DNA from: Psychrobacter sp. | GTDB lineage: Bacteria; Pseudomonadota; Gammaproteobacteria; Pseudomonadales; Moraxellaceae | Length of the DNA stretch: 22,366 bases | Assembly: GCF_030454045.1 (NCBI RefSeq) | Contig: NZ_JAKDJE010000050.1 | Location: forward strand, 1 to 22,366 | Direction of reading: 5' to 3' | Shown here: positions 1 to 6,768 of the stretch, piece after piece | How the letters are laid out: each line of letters starts with the position of its first letter | Position numbering within the stretch: the first letter of the stretch is position 1 | Notes under the pieces: model-generated | Database searches by the model: none | Told to the model about the DNA's origin: nothing | Seen by the model: only the letters and a program-made list of their open reading frames with translations | Translations under genes and position numbers: made by a program

Positions 1-78
1 ACAGTATATAGCTTTAGAGCCTACGCCAGCATGAATAATGTCCATTACACCTAAATCATCGCACTATATTATTGATAC

Positions 79-107
79 AAAAAAGACCAGAGATACGCTC
101 TGGTCTT
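79..107 (-). terminator. Rho-independent terminator after the DUF2382 gene
   Basis: A perfect 10-bp stem (AAGACCAGAG / CTCTGGTCTT) with a 5-nt loop is followed, reading the minus strand, by a run of six T (79-84 on the plus strand). It lies about 90 nt after the stop of the PRC/DUF2382 gene, so it most likely ends that transcript. Confidence 0.75.
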
Positions 108-198
108 AATCTGCTAAGCATAGATGCCTAGCTATCTATTACTATGACATCTGATGACAAGGCTATGATCTTATCAAAAGATGCAAAGTATCAATATA

Positions 199-1047
199 TT
201 ACATACCACGAGCGCGGCGTACATCGTCGGCTGTGATGTCATCACGGTTAACTAAGTTGCCTTCACGGTCGACCACATTACCGTCGTTATCAATATCTAG
301 CTCTTCACGCTGGATAGTCTCAACGATAGTCTCAGTATGACGCTCTGTTGTTTTACCAACATTAACTTCCTCAGAGACATAAGTGTCTTTACCAACACGA
401 GCACGTTCTGCTTCTAACTCAACTTCCACTGTATCATTAGTATCCATATCACCGATGCGGCGGTCTGTTGGACGATCAACACTAGTACGTTGAATATCAG
501 CATGTTCTTCTTCTAGCTCAACCTCGACATTACGCTCTTCAGTTACAACATGTTTGCCAACTTTTACAAGACCTGCAACGATACGGTCTTTATTAACAGT
601 TAAACGCTCTTCTAGAAGCTCTAGCGTCTTTGGCGCATCATAAGAATGATCTGCAATATCTACATGCTCCGCAGTAGGAACGGTATCAGCAGTAAACGCT
701 TGACGATCTTTTTCGTATTGCTCTTTATAGCTGTACTGATAGTCGTGGTCATATACTTCCATGGCTTCTACTTGAGACTTGGTCAAGCTATCGAAGAAAA
801 CATCATCACCAACGATACGAGCAAGACCCGCTGGTACTAATACCTCTTTTGAGCTAAACCAACCACCTGCATCAACGATTAGGTAACGAATACGGCCAGT
901 AGTGTCTTCTACTAACGCACCTTCAATTTTACCGATTTTTTCTTCGTTCACACCGTAAGCAGTTTTGTCTGTTGGGTCATAATAGTCATCGCCAATTAAG
1001 TCGCGATGAGTGGCTTGAATATCTTTTAAACGGATTAGTTGGCTCAT
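199..1047 (-). CDS. PRC-barrel and DUF2382 (YsnF/AvaK-type) domain protein
   Basis: A 282-aa soluble protein with no signal peptide or membrane segment. Residues about 1-105 look like a PRC-barrel (LVEDTTGRIRYLIVDAGG followed by KEVLVPAGLA). Residues about 140-255 look like DUF2382, with LELLEERLTVNKDRI, a GLVKVGKHVVTEER stretch and the closing TIQREELDI. The protein is highly charged and the second domain contains two similar halves built around VEVELE. The ATG is preceded by AAGGAAG about 6 nt upstream. DUF2382 proteins are linked to general stress responses in several bacteria, but no molecular function is established, so the biochemical role here is unknown. It appears monocistronic, with its own terminator at 79-107 and a 463-nt gap to the upstream thiolase gene. 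The family call is solid; the stress role is inference. Confidence 0.85.
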   Translation of the reverse strand: MSQLIRLKDIQATHRDLIGDDYYDPTDKTAYGVNEEKIGKIEGALVEDTTGRIRYLIVDAGGWFSSKEVLVPAGLARIVGDDVFFDSLTKSQVEAMEVYDHDYQYSYKEQYEKDRQAFTADTVPTAEHVDIADHSYDAPKTLELLEERLTVNKDRIVAGLVKVGKHVVTEERNVEVELEEEHADIQRTSVDRPTDRRIGDMDTNDTVEVELEAERARVGKDTYVSEEVNVGKTTERHTETIVETIQREELDIDNDGNVVDREGNLVNRDDITADDVRRARGM

Positions 1048-1510
1048 TATTGTCTTCCTTTTGTATGAGTTGGTATTTGTAAAAGTTATTTTATAAGTGG
1101 GTATTTTTAAAATTGCTGATTAATAATTATTTTGAATTTCTGGGCAAAAATTACTTCAATAATCGAACTTCAATAAGTAAGTTAAGAGATATATCACAAC
1201 ATCTCTGCATCAACTTGTAGCTATCGTAACACTATGATTTTGGATGAAATAGATGCTCGAGGTAGCAAAATGTGCGATTGGGGTAATTACATGTAATAGG
1301 CTGTAAGTGGCATAACATAGGTAGGGGTATAACTTAACGAGTCTTAACACAGCGACATATTTTAGGCTTATTTAGAGTTAGCAAATACGAAAAGACCGCA
1401 GAGCAAAATGCAATGCGGTCTGTTGAATAAATATTAGGCAATCGCTAAAATTATGTTTCGTCTATCAGTTAACAATGAGTGCCCTAATATTAGGTGTGAC
1501 TTATGTATGG
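1048..1510. other. Intergenic region between the DUF2382 and thiolase genes
   Basis: AT-rich, with no convincing gene. The part next to 1047 must hold the DUF2382 promoter and the AAGGAAG ribosome site. AT-rich hexamers such as TATAAA occur on the minus strand near 1090, but no clear -35/-10 pair was found. The thiolase terminator at 1391-1421 is the only distinct structure. Confidence 0.5.
1391..1421 (-). terminator. Likely terminator after the thiolase gene
   Basis: An 8-bp perfect stem (AGACCGCA / TGCGGTCT) encloses a 13-nt loop. On the minus strand it is followed by TTTC, a short T tract. It starts about 90 nt after the thiolase stop codon. The T tract is short, so termination may be partial. 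Confidence 0.55.
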
Positions 1511-2692
1511 CTACGGCAGTTCAATAGCGACAGCAACGGCTTCGCCGCCACCGATACACAAGGTTGCAACGCCTTTTTTGCCGCCGGTACGTTTGAGAGA
1601 ATTGATGAGCGTCACTAGGATTCGTGCACCTGAACAGCCTACTGGATGACCAAGCGCACAAGCGCCACCTTCAACGTTTACTTTTGCGTGGTCGATGTTT
1701 AGCTCGTCCATAGCAGCCATCGTGACCATGGCGAAAGCCTCATTGATTTCCCATAGATCCACATCAGCGACTGACCAGCCAGCATTTGCTAGTACTTTCT
1801 CGATGGCACCGATCGGAGCGATGGTAAATTCGCTTGGGTGACGAGAGTTTGAAGCAGTGGCAACGATGCGAGCTTGATAATCCAGACCTTCAGCCTTTGC
1901 TTGTGACTCTTTCATGACGACGACAGCAGCAGCACCGTCTGAGATTGAGCTGGCATTGGCTGCAGTGATCGTACCGTCTTTTGCAAATGCTGGGCGTAAG
2001 CTTGGGATACGATCAGCATTCGCTAGGCCTGGTTGCTCATCAGTATCGACCGTTTGCTCGCCTTTACGAGTTTCAAACGTTACAGGCTCAATTTCATCTT
2101 TGAAGTGATTGTCTTTGATAGCGGTTAGTGCACGATTGAGTGATTCGATAGCAAACTCATCCATCTTCTCACGTGTATAGCCTTTTTTATCGGCCATTTC
2201 TTGAGCGAACATGCCCATGAGCTTACCAGTCTCCGCATCTTCTAAGCCGTCTAAGAACATATGATCTTTGACTTCTTTGTGTCCCATACGGTAGCCACCA
2301 CGTGATCCTGGCATCAGATACGGTGCATTGGTCATTGATTCCATGCCACCAGCTACAGCAACATTGAAGCTACCAGCTTTGATGCCATCATGTGCTTGCA
2401 TGACAGCTTTTAAACCTGAACCGCATAGCTTGTTAATAGTGACAGCGCCCGTTGCATCAGATAAGCCTGCTTTGCGCATGGCTTGACGAGCAGGGCCTTG
2501 ACCCAAGCCTGCGGTTAAAATACAGCCCATGATCACTTCATCAACATCATCAGCCTTCACACCTGAGCGTTCAATAGCCGCTTTAATGGCAGTCGCCCCT
2601 AGATCTGTCGCGCTCAAATCTTTCAATGCGCCTTGAAAGCCGCCCATTGGGGTACGTGCGCCGTTTAAGATTACAATTGCATCATTTGACAT
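1511..2692 (-). CDS. Acetyl-CoA acetyltransferase (thiolase II)
   Basis: A 393-aa cytosolic thiolase, the usual family length. It reversibly condenses two acetyl-CoA to acetoacetyl-CoA, serving short-chain fatty acid or ketone metabolism or polyhydroxyalkanoate precursor supply. The nucleophilic cysteine is C90 in INKLCGSGLKAVM. The NEAF box is at 317-320 (WEINEAFA), the catalytic histidine H349 is in ALGHPVGCSG, and the second active cysteine C379 is in LCIGGGEAVA. AAGGA lies about 9 nt before the ATG, supporting this start. The gene is downstream of hom on the same strand, but a 160-nt gap with a hairpin suggests separate transcription. No neighbouring PHA or beta-oxidation genes are present, so the pathway cannot be fixed; atoB-, phaA- and bktB-type names all remain possible. 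Confidence 0.92.
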   Translation of the reverse strand: MSNDAIVILNGARTPMGGFQGALKDLSATDLGATAIKAAIERSGVKADDVDEVIMGCILTAGLGQGPARQAMRKAGLSDATGAVTINKLCGSGLKAVMQAHDGIKAGSFNVAVAGGMESMTNAPYLMPGSRGGYRMGHKEVKDHMFLDGLEDAETGKLMGMFAQEMADKKGYTREKMDEFAIESLNRALTAIKDNHFKDEIEPVTFETRKGEQTVDTDEQPGLANADRIPSLRPAFAKDGTITAANASSISDGAAAVVVMKESQAKAEGLDYQARIVATASNSRHPSEFTIAPIGAIEKVLANAGWSVADVDLWEINEAFAMVTMAAMDELNIDHAKVNVEGGACALGHPVGCSGARILVTLINSLKRTGGKKGVATLCIGGGEAVAVAIELP

Positions 2693-2738
2693 CGTTATTA
2701 TTCCTTATTTACGTATTTTAAATGAAAGCACTTTACCT

Positions 2739-2770
2739 AAAAGGAAAAGGCTGATTTGCCGTTATCCTTT
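2739..2770 (-). terminator. Possible terminator or attenuator between hom and the thiolase gene
   Basis: On the minus strand, AAAGGA and GGC pair with GCC and TCCTTT across an internal loop, and T residues are enriched in the 3' arm and just after it. The stem is imperfect, so this is a weak call. It lies about 80 nt after the hom stop. Confidence 0.3.
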
Positions 2771-2852
2771 ATCCATAAGCGTTTGCCTAGCTCACTAATA
2801 AAGGAATAGATCAGTCTGGCTGACTAACCAACCACCTAACTAAGGTTGTGCT

Positions 2853-4196
2853 TTAGGCCAGCTCATCTAGGCGAATGCGTATGACTTTATCAGTGATAGT
2901 CTCTAACTTTTCAATTTTTTCGATAGCAAGGTTCATCCGACTCTCAACCACTGGCAGCGTCAATATAATGACAGGAACTTGTCCGACTTTGTGCGCAGGC
3001 TTCTGTAAGATTGCGTCGATATTGATACCTGCATCGCTTAGGATGCGAGTGATGTCCGCTAAAACACCTGGGCTATCATAAGCATGTACACGTAAGTAGT
3101 AACCAGTAATCATCTGCTCAGCACGCAATATCGGCGTGTCTGAGAGCTGCTCAGGGATAAAGGCGAGATGTGGTACGTGATGCCCGTTGTTGTTCTGGTT
3201 GTCGCTATTTTTGCTACCTAATACACGGACGAGATCCATGACATCGGCCATCACGGCAGAGGCGGTGGCACCTGCACCTGCGCCATCACCGCAATAGAGT
3301 GTTTGCCCAAGCGGATGTGAGTTGACCAGCACGGCGTTTTTTACGCCGTTGACATTGGCAAGCAACGCATCTTGTGGAATAAGCGTTGGATGGACACGCA
3401 ACTCAACGCCAGCATTATCACTGTTGCCTTGACCATCACGGCGTACTGCAAATCCTAAGTGCTTGATACGGTAGCCAAGCTCTTCGGCATAGTTGACATC
3501 TTGTAGGGTAATGCCCGTGATGCCTTCACAGTAGACTTTGTCAAACTGTAGCGGGATACCAAATGCAATAGAGGCGAGCAGGGCCAGTTTGTGTGCAGCG
3601 TCGATACCTTCTACATCAAATGTTGGATCGGCTTCTGCGTAACCCAGCTGTTGTGCTTCGGTCAATACATCAGCAAATGGACGGCCTTTGTCACGCATTT
3701 CAGTCATGATGAAATTGCCTGTGCCGTTGATGATACCAGCGAGCCAATCAATTTTATTGGCAGCAAGAGCCTCACGCATGACTTTAATGATGGGGATACC
3801 GCCTGCTACTGCTGCTTCATAAGCAACATGGACGTTGTTTTCTTCGGCAAAAGCAAAAATCTCATTACCGTGTTCAGCCAGTAGGGCCTTATTGGCAGTT
3901 ACCACATGCTTGCCATTTTTGATGGCTTGCATAATGACGTCCTTGGCTAGGGTCGTCCCACCAATCACCTCAATCACGATATCGACATTATCGCTTGCTG
4001 CAATAGCCATCAAGTCACTGTTTTGCATGATGCTGGTATCAATATCATCACGCTGACGGCGCGTACCCACTTCGGTAATAATAATGTCGCGTCCACTACG
4101 GCGTTTTAGCTCATCTAAATTGTCATTGATTAGGTTGATCACGCCCGTTCCGACGGTGCCTAGACCAAGTATCGCTAGTTTGATGGAATTGCTCAC
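2853..4196 (-). CDS. hom: Homoserine dehydrogenase, monofunctional with ACT domain
   Basis: A 447-aa enzyme that reduces aspartate semialdehyde to homoserine using NAD(P)H, feeding threonine, methionine and isoleucine synthesis. The Rossmann motif GLGTVGTGV is at 11-19, and K103 is in ANKALLAEHG. The dehydrogenase signature at about 185-205 carries E188, D194, D199 and K203, with the same spacing as the catalytic residues of yeast homoserine dehydrogenase. Residues about 365-440 form a C-terminal ACT domain (RVHAYDSPGVLADITRIL), the usual site of threonine feedback inhibition. No aspartate kinase domain is fused. The start is GTG, preceded by GAGGA at good spacing. dsbC lies upstream on the same strand, as in Pseudomonas. 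thrC, which follows hom there, is absent, and a thiolase gene occupies its place. Confidence 0.95.
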   Translation of the reverse strand: MSNSIKLAILGLGTVGTGVINLINDNLDELKRRSGRDIIITEVGTRRQRDDIDTSIMQNSDLMAIAASDNVDIVIEVIGGTTLAKDVIMQAIKNGKHVVTANKALLAEHGNEIFAFAEENNVHVAYEAAVAGGIPIIKVMREALAANKIDWLAGIINGTGNFIMTEMRDKGRPFADVLTEAQQLGYAEADPTFDVEGIDAAHKLALLASIAFGIPLQFDKVYCEGITGITLQDVNYAEELGYRIKHLGFAVRRDGQGNSDNAGVELRVHPTLIPQDALLANVNGVKNAVLVNSHPLGQTLYCGDGAGAGATASAVMADVMDLVRVLGSKNSDNQNNNGHHVPHLAFIPEQLSDTPILRAEQMITGYYLRVHAYDSPGVLADITRILSDAGINIDAILQKPAHKVGQVPVIILTLPVVESRMNLAIEKIEKLETITDKVIRIRLDELA

Positions 4197-4317
4197 AGTA
4201 TCCTCAAGAGATTAAATATAATGAAGCGGCATCACGCTGGGGCAATATAAAATGAGTCTGCGGTGGTTGACCGACAGCCTATGGGCATTTTCTAATGCTA
4301 CTTTGCATGCATACTTC

Positions 4318-4323
4318 ATTATA
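4318..4323 (-). promoter_or_regulatory. Candidate -10 box of the hom promoter
   Basis: A perfect TATAAT on the minus strand lies about 122 nt upstream of the hom start, in the 287-nt dsbC-hom gap. The -35 side is poor (TTATCT or similar at 17-18 nt), so the call rests mainly on the -10 match and the location. Confidence 0.35.
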
Positions 4324-4483
4324 GTTGAATAAAAAATGCTCAGATAAAAGGGTGTTGCTTATTTTGCATCGCGCTTTATCGTATCATACCGACAAGCAGT
4401 TGTGACGTCTACACAATCAATATCGTCAAATCTTCGCGACTATCGATTCATCGCTGCTATCGTATTTATCTTGATGCGGTGCA

Positions 4484-5338
4484 TTAATTCGCGCCGACAG
4501 CTTGTGCCAATTGTGCGGCAGGCAAATAACCACCCACTTGTTGTCCTGTCTCAGTAAAGATAGCAGGCGTACCACGAACCCCAAGCTTAGAGCCTAGCGC
4601 CATATGAGCTTGTACAGGATTGGCACAGCTAGGTGCTTGTACATTGCCCCCCATTTTTGCCTGATTCATGGCAGCATTGCGATCTTGACTACACCAAATG
4701 GCTTCCATCTTTGGGACAGATTCTTGGCTACGTGGCCATGCTAGATATCGCACTTCGATACCGCGCGCATTGATATCGTCCATTTCCTCGTGCAGCTTGC
4801 GACAGTAGCCACAGTCGGCATCGGTAAAGGCATAAACAACGGCCTTGGTTTCACCTTTTGCTGGATAAATGATCATCTCTTTTTTATCCACGGCTTGTAA
4901 CGCTTCTTGTGCAGTATTAGCTGCTAACGCTGCACTGATATCAACTGGCGTATCACCACCAACGGCGACGATTTGTCCTTGAATGATATGTTTACCCACT
5001 TTATCCGTAAAAAAAGACGGCAGCCCTTCAGCAGTAACCCAGTAAATACCGTCCATATCTGTTGGTACGGCGGAGATGATAGTTTCTTCAATGCCAGAGG
5101 CCTTGAGATTTGCCTGTAAGGCACTAACCACTGTAGGATCATTATCAGTTGAGATTTTGGCAGGAGACGTCTCGGTTTGTGCTGCATTCACAACACTGGT
5201 GTTGCTGGTTGCATCCGCTGCATTGTTTGAGCAGCCAGCCGCAATACCTACTAGCAAGACACTTAAGATCAAACGAGATAAGGTAGTACGAGATAAACGA
5301 TGATTTGCAGAGGAGTATCTGCTAATAGGTGATGGCAT
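4484..5338 (-). CDS. dsbC: Thiol:disulfide interchange protein DsbC
   Basis: Periplasmic disulfide isomerase that corrects wrongly paired cysteines in exported proteins and is kept reduced by DsbD. In numbering from the upstream ATG at 5356, the thioredoxin-fold active site CGYC is at 182-185. A second cysteine pair (C222, C244) matches the structural disulfide of DsbC, and the cis-proline loop is GTPAIF around P264. Residues about 70-155 are the N-terminal dimerisation domain. I prefer the ATG at 5338 because AGGAAA sits at good spacing before it; the 5356 ATG would add six residues. The N-terminus has a basic region and a hydrophobic stretch ending GIAAGC, so it is either a lipoprotein (C42) or a protein with an ordinary signal peptide; the -3 residue is Ala, which is atypical for a lipobox. 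It is followed by hom on the same strand. Confidence 0.9.
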   Translation of the reverse strand: MPSPISRYSSANHRLSRTTLSRLILSVLLVGIAAGCSNNAADATSNTSVVNAAQTETSPAKISTDNDPTVVSALQANLKASGIEETIISAVPTDMDGIYWVTAEGLPSFFTDKVGKHIIQGQIVAVGGDTPVDISAALAANTAQEALQAVDKKEMIIYPAKGETKAVVYAFTDADCGYCRKLHEEMDDINARGIEVRYLAWPRSQESVPKMEAIWCSQDRNAAMNQAKMGGNVQAPSCANPVQAHMALGSKLGVRGTPAIFTETGQQVGGYLPAAQLAQAVGAN

Positions 5339-5570
5339 ATGGTTTCCTGTAGGCATCTCGCCTAGTCATAAGTTCGTTGCAAAAAAGCGCTATAAACTAC
5401 GATACGTAGTAAGGCGTCTGAATCGTGTTTTAAAGGTCTAATTTTACAGAAGTTTTTTTAACTTATTGATTATAAAAGATAGGTTATATTAGCATATTTA
5501 TGCGAGATGACGGCTCACCTCTATTAGTCAATAAGCACAAATAATGCCAGCTTTTAGGAATAACGGTTCA

Positions 5571-5587
5571 TACAAGATACACTTGTA
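5571..5587. promoter_or_regulatory. Palindrome A upstream of the DUF808 gene (possible operator)
   Basis: TACAAG and CTTGTA form a perfect 6-bp inverted repeat around a 5-nt spacer (ATACA). It shares the TACAA-R-ATAC...TTGTA pattern with the larger palindrome at 5645-5672, suggesting two sites for one dimeric DNA-binding regulator. The regulator is not identified. Confidence 0.4.
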
Positions 5588-5644
5588 CTATTTAATATAA
5601 AAGTCAGCCTTTGTAACCTATTGCTAATAGTATTGTTTTATAAG

Positions 5645-5672
5645 GATTTATACAAAATACTTTGTATAAATC
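5645..5672. promoter_or_regulatory. Palindrome B upstream of the DUF808 gene (possible operator)
   Basis: A perfect 12-bp inverted repeat, GATTTATACAAA / TTTGTATAAATC, around the 4-nt spacer ATAC. It ends 45 nt before the DUF808 ATG, where an operator or a 5'-UTR hairpin would act. There is no T tract and it precedes the gene, so it is unlikely to be a terminator. Confidence 0.5.
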
Positions 5673-5717
5673 GCTTCAGGTTTATTCATTTCAACAAATT
5701 TGCGCTAAGGAGCACAC

Positions 5718-6647
5718 ATGGCAGGTGCCAGTTTATTAACCTTACTTGATGATATCAGTGTGATATTGGATGACGTCTCCGTCATGACCAAAGTCGCTGC
5801 CAAAAAAACCGCTGGGGTATTGGGCGATGATTTGGCGTTGAATGCTGAGCAAGTTACTGGTGTCAAAGCCAATCGCGAGCTTCCCGTTGTCTGGGCAGTC
5901 GCTAAGGGCTCGTTCATCAATAAGCTCATTTTGGTACCAGCAGCGCTATTGATCAGCGCGATTTATCCACCCCTCGTCACATTTTTATTGATGTGTGGTG
6001 GTCTGTTCTTGGTTTATGAAGGGGCAGAAAAAGTCATACATCGGTTTTGGCCACATGCATTGCCACATGATGAAGAACAAAATGCTCGCCGAAAAGCCAA
6101 TGCCGATGAAACAGTCGATTTAGTGGCATTTGAAAAAGAAAAAATCAAAGGAGCCATACGAACTGATTTTATCTTATCCGCTGAGATCATCGTGATTGCA
6201 CTAGGGGCAACGGCAAGCGCTACCTTGTTAGAACGCAGTTTGGTATTGTCCATCTTGGCAATTGGTATCACCATCGGTATTTATGGTTTGGTCGCTGGTA
6301 TTGTCAAAATAGATGATGCAGGCCTACATCTGATGGAGCAAGAAAGTACGTTTAAACAAAAAGTGGGTAAGGTGATGTTTGCCGCCGCGCCGAAGCTGAT
6401 GAAGTTTTTATCCATCGCAGGGACATTGGCCATGTTCTTAGTGGGTGGTGGTATCTTGGTGCATGGTATTGGCTTTTTGCATCACGGTGTCGAAGATATT
6501 GCACATCTCACGGGTATTTTTGAAGGAGTAACAACCACCGTATTAAATGGTGTTATTGGTTTTATTATTGGTGCGGCAGTTGTAGCATTGCTTACTGTGA
6601 TTGATAAAATTCGCGGCAAAGACGATAAGGCTTCTTCCACTCATTAA
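5718..6647 (+). CDS. DUF808 family (YedI-type) inner membrane protein
   Basis: A 309-aa protein, close to the roughly 305 aa of E. coli YedI. It opens with the typical family N-terminus (MAGASLLTLLDDISVILDD, then DDVSVMTKVAAKKTAGVLGDD). Hydrophobic segments lie at about 70-105, 150-200 and 230-300, so it is a multi-pass inner-membrane protein with a charged loop near 110-145 (HDEEQNARRKANADE). The start is well supported by AAGGAG 5 nt before the ATG. The family has no established function. The gene is monocistronic: divergent from dsbC and convergent with rne across a shared terminator. Two related palindromes in the promoter region suggest dedicated transcriptional control. Confidence 0.85.
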   Translation: MAGASLLTLLDDISVILDDVSVMTKVAAKKTAGVLGDDLALNAEQVTGVKANRELPVVWAVAKGSFINKLILVPAALLISAIYPPLVTFLLMCGGLFLVYEGAEKVIHRFWPHALPHDEEQNARRKANADETVDLVAFEKEKIKGAIRTDFILSAEIIVIALGATASATLLERSLVLSILAIGITIGIYGLVAGIVKIDDAGLHLMEQESTFKQKVGKVMFAAAPKLMKFLSIAGTLAMFLVGGGILVHGIGFLHHGVEDIAHLTGIFEGVTTTVLNGVIGFIIGAAVVALLTVIDKIRGKDDKASSTH

Positions 6648-6717
6648 GCTGGTTTGTGGTTTTATCTTATGTCCAATTTTATTCTAAATAGATAATTAAA
6701 CGGAATTTTATTAAAAT

Positions 6718-6749
6718 AAAAGCCCCAAAGCGATCGCTTTGGGGCTTTT
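6718..6749. terminator. Bidirectional terminator between the DUF808 gene and rne
   Basis: A perfect 32-bp palindrome with 16-bp arms (AAAAGCCCCAAAGCGA / TCGCTTTGGGGCTTTT). The GC-rich stem is flanked by A and T tracts, so it can terminate the DUF808 transcript on the plus strand and rne on the minus strand. Confidence 0.9.
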
Positions 6750-6768
6750 ATATTTTCGCTTTTATATA

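Larger units (their letters stand above)
5357..5717. other. Divergent intergenic region between dsbC and the DUF808 gene
   Basis: 361 nt, strongly AT-rich. It holds two related palindromes (5571-5587 and 5645-5672) on the DUF808 side. On the minus strand a TATAAT at 5469-5474 is a possible dsbC -10 box, but no good -35 accompanies it. Confidence 0.5.

Noticed and set aside
1..60. Possible gene fragment at the left edge: a 15-codon minus-strand frame from 45 to 1, or a plus-strand C-terminus ending with TAA at 52-54
   Set aside because: Too short to recognise and no supporting ribosome site of quality.
3591..4056. Plus-strand open frames of 97 and 73 codons opposite hom
   Set aside because: Antisense shadows of a strongly supported conserved enzyme.
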